DNA of 64,000 bases from G963665545 sp963665545 (lineage in GTDB: Bacteria; Pseudomonadota; Gammaproteobacteria; Xanthomonadales; SZUA-36). The DNA lies in assembly GCA_963665545.2 (NCBI GenBank), contig CAXXKZ010000011.1:558001-622000 (forward strand). Direction: 5' to 3'. Shown here one piece after another: positions 57,201 through 64,000 of this stretch. The notes beneath the pieces are model-generated. The model did not search any database. It was not told the DNA's origin and saw nothing but the letters and a program-made list of their open reading frames with translations. The first letter of the stretch is position 1. Each line of letters begins with the position of its first letter. The position numbers and the translations under genes were made by a program.

Positions 57201-57725
57201 GCCAAGGACTACTTCCGCCAGCACCAGGGATTACTGGAGGATGAGAAGTACAACCGTTTCATGCCACGCCAGAATTTGGAGGCGCAACATGCCAATCTTC
57301 CCGATTGGCCGAAGCGCGAGTTCTCTTTCCCGTTGGTCGCCGAAGGGATGGCTGATATTGTCCGCGCCGGGGGCTACGGTGCCCTGGGCGAGCACGGCGA
57401 GCAAGTTGGGATCGGTACGCACTGGGAGTTGTGGGCCTATGCCGAAGCACTCACGCCGCTCGAAGCGCTATGGGTCGGCAGCTACGGCGGCGCCCATTAT
57501 GTCGGCCTCGATCGGGAACTGGGCTCCATCGAAGTTGGCAAACTGGCCGACCTGATTGTACTCAACAGCGATCCGCTGGAAGACATCCGTAATTCGACCG
57601 ATATTGAACTGGTGGTCAAAGCCGGCAATGTGTACGACCCCCAGACATTGGATCGAATCTGGCCGGATAGCCGTCCATTCGGGGCTGCGCCCTGGTGGAA
57701 TAGTTCGACCGATTCTAATCCCTGA
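54246..57725 (+). CDS. Fusion lipoprotein: TolB-type beta-propeller and amidohydrolase
   Basis: This 1159-residue lipoprotein (lipobox Cys18, LIFILAAC) carries PD40/TolB-like propeller repeats through about residue 740 (ISPDGAQIAFISDRSEQDNV, then LSPDGRYLAFAIERPEA, and FSPDGEQVIFATWSD). A C-terminal amidohydrolase follows, with IIPGLVDLHAHHSVIPGG at about 797-814 (HxH metal motif) and the ending LGSIEVGKLADLIVLNSDPL. This architecture is known among marine and soil proteobacteria and Bacteroidota, where the propeller may dock substrate or a partner. It directly follows the broken single-domain amidohydrolase on the same strand. The 3' end overlaps the convergent benzoate-CoA ligase-type gene by 11 bases. 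Substrate is unknown; a peptide is plausible. Confidence 0.93.
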   Translation: MNKPTLSFISLIFILAACTRDSPESEDTHRPSTGTATDTTSVPMGLENQGIGASVDFMRPKGTPREIDFSVDEGTWLSVDMSPDGKWIVFDLLGHIYRLPASGGEALCLTQGSGIALNFHPAISPDGAQIAFISDRSEQDNVWVMNADGSEPRVLYLDVETRFTDPDWHPDGNSVVAVRIFPSPGRGWHRRNMTLARISVNEGQLTEMRRDQLAHFTAPSYSSDGQQLVFEVAYSTWRGNGLLKAGHRIHSQHLASGEVQDIRFDEPVAPTDEYLAALSNTHYAADVEGDKPAALNPELSPDGRYLAFAIERPEAIMHYRGHEFRGLTGIMLRDLQTGEERLVVEEASHDLTRLNAQYSYRPFPGFSWAPDSQSLVIAYGGKIHRVDIHSGSDQIIPFSAQVHRSISEQVRSEVTIEDKVFHSKFLQWPVSSPTRDQLVFVAAGKLWTTNLAGETPRALTEPMTEHVQLTPDFSPDGEQVIFATWSDTQGGHVWQVPASGGTPEKLTAEAAQYLYPAFSADGSTLLVTRGPQRLWPAFTSPAPALDRETEGEQASGPQWNIALLDTRSGTTKNLVPLAQPRRATFINNDRVASYGQEDITATFDLRSPYPSETALAQWVQVTSHDLDGSHSRVHASLPPRLDFFGGSNSPVLSPDGQWLAFESGRAVFVAPLNAASEEVIRLETDPNIDVPGRIRVGDQGGNFPHWRDARTVEFVSGNIYVNYNVDSGETKRLSIDLEIPRDVPNGAIAFTGAKIITLDGDRIIDEGDLVIDGSRIACVGACELGKASRVIDASGKIIIPGLVDLHAHHSVIPGGIIGQHQPALALDLAHGVTTIIDPATVSSSAFPLAEMIEAGVLLGPRTFSSGEFVITQAYAWGDNLAITNPENAVFNADARALWGAIELKNYRLASRQHHQYLIEAARRHPITVTAEGGPLFADVGYAMDGQPGWEHLIGPLRLYRDATQFFGAAGIHYSPTVIVAGHVNGAKDYFRQHQGLLEDEKYNRFMPRQNLEAQHANLPDWPKREFSFPLVAEGMADIVRAGGYGALGEHGEQVGIGTHWELWAYAEALTPLEALWVGSYGGAHYVGLDRELGSIEVGKLADLIVLNSDPLEDIRNSTDIELVVKAGNVYDPQTLDRIWPDSRPFGAAPWWNSSTDSNP

Positions 57726-59256
57726 GCTTGAAACGCTGGATCTTGCCGGTAGCCGTTTTCGGGAGTTCATCGGTGAACTCGATCCAGCGCGGATACTTGT
57801 AGCCTGCCAGGCGTGTTTTCACGAATTTTTTGAGTTCGTCGGCCAGCTCAGCGGATGAATCCACCCCTGAATGCAATACCACAAACGCCTTAGGCTTGAT
57901 CAACTCGTCCTGGTCCGCCTGCCCGACCACGGCAGCCTCCATCACGGCATCATGCTCGACCAACGCCGACTCTACTTCAAAGGGAGAAACGAAAATGCCA
58001 CCCACCTTCAGCATATCGTCACTGCGGCCGCCAAAAATGAAAAATCCCTCCTCGTCGACGTGGTACTGGTCTCCGGTGCGCGTCCATCGTCCACGAAATG
58101 TTGCGCTGCTTCGCTCGGGCTGATTCCAGTACATCGTCGCACTGGTTGGGCCTGCAACCTCCAGGCTTCCAAGTTCCCCCACGGCAACAGGCTGACCGTC
58201 ATCGTCTACCAGGCGGGCTTCGTAGCCGTCAACTGCCTTCCCTGTACTGTTGAGTTTGACTTGACCGCTGCGGTTGGACAGAAAAATGTGCAGCATTTCA
58301 GTGGACCCGATGCCATCGAGAATTTCCACGCCCATGCGTTTTTTCCAGCGCGTCAGCAGCTCTGCCGGCAGGGCTTCACCCGCCGATACGCAAACGCGCA
58401 GATTATGTTCATCCGGTCCCGGCAGCAAGTCACTGGCCAATAACATGGCGTAAAGCGTTGGTACACCGAAGAACACTGTTGGCTTTTGTTCGCGAATGAT
58501 TTCGCAAACCGCCTCGGGGGTTGGCGGACCCGCCAGCAAAACTGCCGCCGCGCCGGTCGCCAGGGGAAAGGTGAGCTGATTACCAAGTCCATAGGCGAAA
58601 AAGAACTTCGCGGCCGAGTAAATCATGTCACTATCGCCGATGCCCAATACCGGCCTCGCATATTGCCTGGCCGTGCTCATCAGGCTGGAGTGAACGTGTA
58701 CGACCCCTTTGGGACGCCCGGTGGTGCCGGAGGTGTACAACCAGAAACACATATCGCCCGCCGCAGTGCGCACGGCTTCAAATGCATCGCCTCCAGCGGC
58801 AATGAAGTCGTTCAACAGGGCATGGCCGCAATCGTCTTTGTGTGCGCCGTCGACGATGACAGCGACGTCATTGGAATCGGCTTCCAGGAAGTCAGCAAAT
58901 TGTGGCAGCAACGGTGGCGAAACAAACAGCGCCCTGGCGCCGCAGTCATTGAGTATGTAGCTGTAGTCCCTGGACGTCAGCAAGGTATTGAGCGGCACCG
59001 GAATAATACCGGCCTTGATGGCGCCCAGAAATACCACGGGTAACTCGAAACTGTCGAACATGCACAGCGTGATGCGATCCCCCGGCTGCAAGCCAGCACG
59101 CCGCAGGGCATTGGCGGCCCGGTTCGACAGCTGATCCAGTTTCGCAAAGCTGTGATGGCCGGCTGCATCGACATAGGCAGTCTTGTCTCCGCGGCCGCGC
59201 TTGATGTTCGATGACAGGAGATCAATCGCTGCATTGTAAGAAGCCGGCTCAGCCAT
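57715..59256 (-). CDS. Benzoate-CoA ligase family AMP-forming synthetase
   Basis: This 513-residue ligase is intact. The P-loop YTSGTTGRPKG is near residue 173, the adenylation motif region reads VEILDGIGSTEMLHIFLSNR, the hinge is FFIFGGRSDDMLKVGGIFVS, and the catalytic Lys is in LPKTATGKIQRFKLRD at the C-terminus. GIGSTEMLHIFLSNR is characteristic of benzoate-CoA and related aryl-CoA ligases, so an aromatic carboxylate is the likely substrate. It is convergent with the propeller-amidohydrolase gene (11-base overlap). No ring-reducing or box pathway genes are nearby, so the onward pathway is not in the window. Confidence 0.93.
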   Translation of the reverse strand: MAEPASYNAAIDLLSSNIKRGRGDKTAYVDAAGHHSFAKLDQLSNRAANALRRAGLQPGDRITLCMFDSFELPVVFLGAIKAGIIPVPLNTLLTSRDYSYILNDCGARALFVSPPLLPQFADFLEADSNDVAVIVDGAHKDDCGHALLNDFIAAGGDAFEAVRTAAGDMCFWLYTSGTTGRPKGVVHVHSSLMSTARQYARPVLGIGDSDMIYSAAKFFFAYGLGNQLTFPLATGAAAVLLAGPPTPEAVCEIIREQKPTVFFGVPTLYAMLLASDLLPGPDEHNLRVCVSAGEALPAELLTRWKKRMGVEILDGIGSTEMLHIFLSNRSGQVKLNSTGKAVDGYEARLVDDDGQPVAVGELGSLEVAGPTSATMYWNQPERSSATFRGRWTRTGDQYHVDEEGFFIFGGRSDDMLKVGGIFVSPFEVESALVEHDAVMEAAVVGQADQDELIKPKAFVVLHSGVDSSAELADELKKFVKTRLAGYKYPRWIEFTDELPKTATGKIQRFKLRD

Positions 59257-59389
59257 GGTGACAAGATACCACGTCGCTGCAGACTCTCACCGTTCGCATT
59301 GCGGGGTTGAAGAGGCCGGCGTTGTTTGCCGTGAGGAAGGCCCGTGGGATTACGTCTCATAGAGAAGTCTTAGCAGGAGAACCCGGGAA

Positions 59390-59776
59390 ATGAGCCAGCA
59401 ACCCGCGGCAGCGCAACACTATAATTGGGAAAGGATGCCTCGTGAGCAGCTCAACAGTGACATTGGCCGGCGAGTGATTACGGGCACCAACATGATGCTG
59501 GCCCACGTCTACCTCAAGAAAGGGGCGGTGGTGCCGATGCACAGCCACCACAACGAACAGATTACCTACATTCTCGATGGTTCGATCAGGTTTTTGCTCG
59601 GCGATGATCAGGACGAGGAAGTCATTGTGGGGTCTGGCGAAGTGTTGGTCATTCCTCCCAACTTGCCCCACAGCGCCGAAGCCCTGGAGGATACCGTGGA
59701 CGTAGATATCTTCAATCCGCCGCGACAGGACTGGCTCGATGGCACCGACAGCTACCTGAGGGACGGTGACTCCTGA
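59390..59776 (+). CDS. Cupin-domain protein
   Basis: This 128-residue single-domain cupin shows motif 1 with metal-binding histidines and Glu (MHSHHNEQITYILDGSIRF) and motif 2 (GEVLVIPPNLPHSAEALEDT). Small metal-binding cupins include dioxygenases, isomerases and sensors; the reaction cannot be assigned. AGGAG lies about eleven bases before the ATG. It is divergent from the benzoate-CoA ligase-type gene across 133 bases and is followed by an SDR gene on the same strand 63 bases later, so the three may serve one catabolic route. Confidence 0.88.
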   Translation: MSQQPAAAQHYNWERMPREQLNSDIGRRVITGTNMMLAHVYLKKGAVVPMHSHHNEQITYILDGSIRFLLGDDQDEEVIVGSGEVLVIPPNLPHSAEALEDTVDVDIFNPPRQDWLDGTDSYLRDGDS

Positions 59777-59839
59777 CGTTTTTTATAATGGGCACCTCGG
59801 CGTCCCTGTCCGCGGGCACAAACTGAATTTAGGTGAACT

Positions 59840-60622
59840 ATGGATTTAGGTATAGCAGGACGATCTGCCATCGTCGGTGGATCAAGTAGGGGCCTGGGCA
59901 AGGCCTGTGCACTGGCACTGGCCAAAGAAGGCATCAACGTCTGGATTACAGCCCGTGGTCAAGAGACGCTGGATGAAACTGCCGATGAAATCCGCTCAGC
60001 GGGCAGTGGCGATGTCCACAGCGTGGTGGCCGATGTCACCAGCGAGGCCGGACGCGACGCCATTTTTTCGGCCTGCCCGCAGCCGGATATCCTCATCAAC
60101 AATGCCGACGGCCCCCCACCTGGCGATTTCAGGGACTGGGGGCAAAAAGCGTGGTTCGATGCGATCAATGCCAATATGTACAGCGCCATTGACAATATTC
60201 GGCGCTGCCTCGACGGCATGATCGAACGCCGCTTCGGCCGCATCGTTAACATCACCAGCATTGCGGTTAAGCAGCCGGTGGGTGAATTGGGTTTGTCAAA
60301 CGGTGCGAGGTCCGGACTGACAGGTTTTATTTCTGGAATCGCCCGCGAACCATCGCGGCACAATGTTACGATCAATAACCTGCTGCCTGGTTTTATCAAC
60401 ACGGACCGCCTGCAGTCCATTATCAAGGGTCGGGCACAGCAAGCGGGCGAGGATCCGGAGACCTTCGGCCGCGCATTTTTTGACCGCACAATACCTGCCG
60501 GGCGGCCTGGGGATCCGGATGAATTCGGCGCGATTTGTGCGTTCCTCTGCAGCCAGCACGCAGCCTACTTCACAGCACAGAATGTTCTGATGGACGGCGG
60601 TGCGTACCCTGGAACGTTTTAG
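59840..60622 (+). CDS. Short-chain dehydrogenase/reductase lacking the YxxxK motif
   Basis: This 260-residue SDR has the nucleotide-binding loop GGSSRGLGKA at 13-22, the DILINNADGPPPG segment, and the C-terminal GRPGDPDEFGAICAFLCSQH and LMDGGAYPG. The usual Tyr-x3-Lys active site is replaced: after ITSIAVKQPVGEL comes LGLSNGARSGLTGF, with Ser and Arg where Tyr and Lys are expected. A subgroup of SDRs annotated as 3-oxoacyl-ACP reductase-like shares this LSN-x-x-R pattern, so its chemistry may differ. AGGTGA lies three bases before the ATG. The M19 dipeptidase gene follows 28 bases later. Confidence 0.9.
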   Translation: MDLGIAGRSAIVGGSSRGLGKACALALAKEGINVWITARGQETLDETADEIRSAGSGDVHSVVADVTSEAGRDAIFSACPQPDILINNADGPPPGDFRDWGQKAWFDAINANMYSAIDNIRRCLDGMIERRFGRIVNITSIAVKQPVGELGLSNGARSGLTGFISGIAREPSRHNVTINNLLPGFINTDRLQSIIKGRAQQAGEDPETFGRAFFDRTIPAGRPGDPDEFGAICAFLCSQHAAYFTAQNVLMDGGAYPGTF

Positions 60623-60650
60623 ACCCCTTCAGCATCAAGGAATCGCAATT

Positions 60651-61955
60651 GTGAAGCTCGAAATTTCCCCCATTCTCATACGACACTCGCAAGCCGGATT
60701 GATCGCCATTCTAATCCTGGCACTCACTTTTTCAGGCGCAACGGCGGCCGGCGACGAAGCGCTCAAGCATGCCAATGAACTGCTGGAGAAGCATCCCCTG
60801 ATAGATGCTCACAACGATCTGCCGATCTTCATCCGCGAACTTCAGGCGGGGCCTCGCGACGTCAACGGCTACGACTTGCATGGGCCGGTGGCCGGCGATA
60901 CCAACCTCGAGAAACTACGGCTGGGTCACGTGGGTGCACAATTCTGGTCGGTATTCATCCCCGGCACGGAAGAGGTCAAGCGGGCCGGGTTTGCCCGCGT
61001 GCAACTGGAGCAAATCGACATTGCCCGGCGCATCATCGCACGGTACCCGGAACAACTGGCGTTCGCCACCACGGTGGCCGATATCGAGCAGGCTCGCAGC
61101 GAAGGCCGCATCGCCTCGTTATTGGGCATGGAAGGCGGCCACGCGATCGAAAACTCCCTTGGTGCCCTGCGCATGTTTTATGAACTTGGGGTTCGCTACA
61201 TGACACTGACTCACTCGCAAAACAATGACTGGGCAGATGCTGCCGGCCAAGATGAGCACAACGGCCTGACGCCATTTGGTAAGGAAGTGGTGCGCGAGAT
61301 GAATCGCCTGGGTATGTTGGTCGACATTTCCCACGTATCGCCCAAAACCATGAGTGACACACTGGATATCGCGGTGGCGCCAGTCATTTTTTCCCATTCC
61401 AACGCACATGGGATGACCGGCCATATGCGCAATGTACCGGACGCCATCCTCAAACGCCTGCCCGACAATGGTGGCGTGGTCATGGCCTCCTTCATCGATG
61501 TTTTCAACACCCCCGGCTACGATGAGTGGGAAGCCGGCTTCAGTGCCTTTCGTGGTGATGTGAAGTGGGGCGAGCCCCGCTACGAGGCGCTACGGGAAGA
61601 ATACGTCGTTGATCACCCGGTGCCCAAAGCAGGGATCATGGACGTCGCCGACCACATCGAGTACATCGCCCGCGTCGCCGGTCCCGAGCATGTTGGCATC
61701 GGCAGTGACTTCTTCGGCGATCCGCAGTGGATGGCCGAGGGTCTGACGGATGTCAGTCACTTCCCGAGGGTGTTCGCCGAACTCGTGCGCCGCGGCTGGA
61801 GCGATGAACAACTGATCAAACTTTCCCGCGACAATCTCATCGCCGCTCTGGAAGGGGCGGAGAAAGCAGCCGCACGCGTACAGCAGGAGCGTGAGCCTTC
61901 ATTTGCGACCATTGAGGAATTGAATGGAGGGCAGGAGAAGCCTGACGTCTATTAA
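60651..61955 (+). CDS. Membrane dipeptidase, M19 family
   Basis: GTG 60651 has AAGGA ten bases upstream and gives a signal peptide (ILILALTFSGATAA). The 434-residue product is a canonical M19 dipeptidase with all zinc motifs: HND in LIDAHNDLP, Glu in GMEGGHAIEN, His in LVDISHVSPKT, and HSNAH in VIFSHSNAHGMTG, plus VGIGSDFFGDP. It cleaves dipeptides, or acts on similar amide bonds, outside the cytoplasm. An in-frame start at 60600 would overlap the SDR gene and spoil the signal. It complements the peptidase set of the window; compare the ligand-poor homologue at 10894-12039. Confidence 0.94.
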   Translation: MKLEISPILIRHSQAGLIAILILALTFSGATAAGDEALKHANELLEKHPLIDAHNDLPIFIRELQAGPRDVNGYDLHGPVAGDTNLEKLRLGHVGAQFWSVFIPGTEEVKRAGFARVQLEQIDIARRIIARYPEQLAFATTVADIEQARSEGRIASLLGMEGGHAIENSLGALRMFYELGVRYMTLTHSQNNDWADAAGQDEHNGLTPFGKEVVREMNRLGMLVDISHVSPKTMSDTLDIAVAPVIFSHSNAHGMTGHMRNVPDAILKRLPDNGGVVMASFIDVFNTPGYDEWEAGFSAFRGDVKWGEPRYEALREEYVVDHPVPKAGIMDVADHIEYIARVAGPEHVGIGSDFFGDPQWMAEGLTDVSHFPRVFAELVRRGWSDEQLIKLSRDNLIAALEGAEKAAARVQQEREPSFATIEELNGGQEKPDVY

Positions 61956-61972
61956 GGGCGTTGCGACCCAGG

Positions 61973-63589
61973 ATGACAACAACCGCAACATATTCCCACG
62001 CCACAGGGCCGAAGCATCCTCCCGTTCGCAACATCACGATGGGTGACTTTTTGAAAGAGGCCGCCGATGCGGTGCCCCAGCGAATCGCACTGATTGCCGG
62101 TAACGCAGATCCCGGGCAAAGGCGTCAATGGACCTACGCCGAACTCTACGACGAATCTGTTCGCACAGCCCATGCATTTCGTGGACGTTTCGAGCCGGGC
62201 GTGCGGGTGGCCATCTGGGCGCCCAATGTGCCGGAATGGATTTCTATCGAATTTGGCGCCGCCATGGCCGGCATTATCCTGGTCACCGTCAATCCCGCCT
62301 TTCAAGCCAGGGAAGTCGAATATGTCATCAATCAATCGAAAAGCGCCGGCATCCTGGTATTTACAAATTTTCGTGGCAATCCGATGCTCGAAATCGTGGA
62401 AGACATTCGCGGCCAGTGCCCGACGCTGCGGGACGTCATCAAACTGGAGCGATGGGATGAGTTTCTGGCGTCCGAGGACAAGTCAGATCAAACTTTGCCC
62501 GAGGTCAAGCCCGACGATGCGGTGATGATCCAGTACACATTCGGCACCACCGGTTTTCCAAAGGGTGCGCTGTTGCACCACCGAGGACTGGTGAACAATG
62601 GTGCGCATTCGATGGACGGCATCGGGGTCCGGCAAGGCGCAGTTTGGCTGACCATGATGCCATTGTTTCATACCGGTGGATGCGTGATGTGTGTCCTGGG
62701 CTCAGTTGCCGTGCGCGCAACGCAGGTGTTGATGGAGGCGTTTGATCCCGGCCTGGCGTTGGAATTGTGCGAAATCTACCGGGGCGAGGCCCTATTGGGC
62801 GTACCCACGATGCTGATCGCGATGCTGGAGCACCCTTCCTTTGCAAAGCGCGACCTTTCTCCCCTCACATCAATCTGTTCCGGCGGATCGACGGTTCCTG
62901 CCGCCCTGGTGCAGAGGCTGGAGAGTGGACTGGGCGCTTCGTTCGTCATTGTATTTGGCCAGACGGAGTGCTCGCCGGTTGCTTCGATGACTCGGCCTGA
63001 CGATTCCACGCATGACAAAGCCAACACCATCGGCAGACCCATGCCCAATGTCGAAATCAAGATAATCGATCCGGACAACAGTGCAACCCGGCCCCTGGGG
63101 GAAGTCGGTGAATTTTGCACCCGAGGCTACCACGTCATGCACGAATATTTTGATATGCCCGAGGCCACCGCAGCCACCATCGACGAAGAAGGCTGGTTGC
63201 ACACCGGCGATTTGTGCGCCATGGATGAGCGCGGCTACTGTACCGTCTAGGGGCGGCTGAAAGACATGATTATTCGGGGCGGTGAAAACATCTACCCACG
63301 TGAAATTGAGGATTTGCTTTATCAGCACGAGGCTGTCGGAGAGGCCGCGGTGGTGGGGCTGCCTGATGACAAATTCGGAGAGATTGTCGGTGCCTTTATC
63401 CGACCTGCGCCCGGTCACCGGGTCGACCGAAATATCCTGTTTCAGTACTTGCGCGACCATTTATCACCTCAGAAGACGCCCGTCATTTGGGTGGCGTTGG
63501 ACGAATTTCCCCTCACCGGATCAGGCAAAATCCAGAAATTCCGCCTTCGCGATATGTGGCAGGCGGGATCGCTGCAGCCACTTCCCTGA
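61973..63589 (+). pseudogene. Fatty-acyl-CoA ligase with in-frame TAG
   Basis: The gene starts about 17 bases after the M19 stop, at ATG 61973 (or TTG 61961). It encodes a FadD-like ligase: N-terminal NITMGDFLKEAADAVPQRIA, P-loop YTFGTTGFPKGALLHH and VFGQTECSPV. TAG at 63248-63250 falls between DERGYCTV and GRLKDMIIRGGENIYPREIE, the hinge region, and the frame continues to the C-terminal Lys in LTGSGKIQKFRLRDM. The full length would be about 538 codons. As read, the C-terminal domain needed for adenylation and thioester chemistry is lost. The P-loop has Phe where TSGTTG is near-invariant, possibly another degenerate position. Confidence 0.85.
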
Positions 63590-63672
63590 ACGAGAGGTCG
63601 AGCCAGGGCTTATGAGCACCGAACCCCCTATCCGCCAGCGCCTCTGGGGCTTCACCTTCTTCGCGCTGCGAT

Positions 63673-64000
63673 ATGATTGAATTACTAACTTTGGCGCTTG
63701 CGATGTTGATCACGGGCGTGGTCGGCGGCCTTCTCGCCGGACTGTTGGGCGTAGGCGGCGGAATTATCATTGTTCCAATGCTGGAGGCGGCGCTGAGTTT
63801 TCTGCAAGTGGATTCCACCATTCGCATGCATGTGGCCGTCGGTACTTCTCTGGCCATCATTATTCCGACATCGCTGTCCTCTTCCAGGGCGCATTTCAAG
63901 CGCGGTTCAGTAGATATGACCCTGGTCAAGAGTTGGGCGCCGTGGATCTTTCTCGGAGCGTTGGCCGGCACCTATATTGCCAGTATGCTTTCAAGCCGTG
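63673..64000 (+). CDS. TauE/SafE-family permease (partial, runs off right edge)
   Basis: An ATG at 63673 opens a frame to the window end: MIELLTLALAMLITGVVGGL, then LAGLLGVGGGIIIVPML, a first membrane hairpin with the glycine-rich GLLGVGGG of TauE/SafE/DUF81 permeases. RAHFKRGSVDMTLVKSWAPW and the next helix (IFLGALAGTYIASML) match the family. These permeases move sulfite, sulfonates or organic anions, and this one might relate to the sulfatase genes, but that is speculative. The C-terminal two-thirds is missing, and no clear ribosome binding site is seen. Confidence 0.85.
   Translation, partial: MIELLTLALAMLITGVVGGLLAGLLGVGGGIIIVPMLEAALSFLQVDSTIRMHVAVGTSLAIIIPTSLSSSRAHFKRGSVDMTLVKSWAPWIFLGALAGTYIASMLSSR

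Noticed and set aside
2708..63250. Reassignment of TAG to an amino acid, since four interrupted genes have in-frame TAG
   Set aside because: Many intact genes in the window end naturally at TAG (for example at 3648, 6960, 10894, 18662, 30328, 40949, 57715 and 60622), and the other lesions are TAA, TGA and frameshifts. Mutation or sequencing error explains all of them.
1..64000. CRISPR array, anti-phage island, prophage or integron
   Set aside because: I saw no regularly spaced direct repeats, cas, restriction, integrase, capsid or transposase genes; the repeats found are palindromic elements without spacers.
1..64000. tRNA or rRNA genes
   Set aside because: No cloverleaf with a TTCGA-type loop or rRNA sequence was noticed by eye, but I could not run a covariance search, so a tRNA in a short gap cannot be fully excluded.

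Overview
The window reads as a chromosome segment of a heterotrophic, probably marine, gammaproteobacterium. I base this on family content, not on a marker gene: there is no rRNA or tRNA and I saw no phage, plasmid or CRISPR signature. The content is dominated by exported hydrolases (three S9 prolyl-oligopeptidase-type peptidases, a DUF885 metallopeptidase-like lipoprotein, two M19 dipeptidase homologues, a CocE-type hydrolase, a class C beta-lactamase-like hydrolase, three sulfatase-superfamily proteins, two amidohydrolases, a DUF3604 lipoprotein) and acyl-CoA enzymes (thiolase, three AMP-forming ligases, an SDR). Many are lipoproteins or Tat substrates, which suits an organism living on particulate organic matter. 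Woeseia-like or related lineages are possible, but this is inference.

Layout. 1-6.0 kb (minus): DUF58 (cut by the left edge), MoxR, a sulfatase with an in-frame stop, and an S9 peptidase. 6.1-10.7 kb: a membrane-anchored LuxR-type regulator, a small membrane protein, a PrsW-like protease, and an MBOAT plus SGNH-like pair resembling alginate/exopolysaccharide O-acetylation proteins. 10.7-20.7 kb: an M19-like protein, two sulfatase-superfamily genes, MscS, DUF885, a VOC protein, and a broken CheY/CheC pair. 20.8-33.5 kb: an S9 peptidase, a broken TMTC-like membrane TPR gene, then a plus-strand oxidative cluster (PQQ dehydrogenase with cytochrome c, IorA-like and IorB-like subunits, a MetE-like protein, a broken CocE hydrolase). 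33.5-39.6 kb (minus): TetR, LolA-like protein, two FtsX-type permeases, a LolD/MacB-type ATPase and an outer-membrane beta-barrel protein, probably one TetR-controlled envelope export operon. Divergent from it are a thiolase and the DUF3604 lipoprotein, behind a well-formed promoter. 42.9-43.4 kb: a gene-free stretch holding two inverted-repeat elements. 43.5-64 kb: a MacB-like permease, S9 peptidase, beta-lactamase-like hydrolase, EamA exporter, a run of acyl-CoA ligases and amidohydrolases, cupin, SDR, M19 dipeptidase, and the start of a TauE/SafE permease.

Two features stand out. First, nine genes carry clean single lesions: six in-frame stops and seven one-base frameshifts, with well-conserved protein sequence continuing on the far side. 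Either this strain is losing genes or the assembly has base-level errors. Second, there are several short non-coding repeat families. One is a mosaic element of about 205 bp present three times, whose internal blocks occur in different orders and one copy of which sits in frame inside the LolA-like gene. Three others are elements with imperfect terminal inverted repeats, one of which supplies the start codon of the PQQ dehydrogenase.
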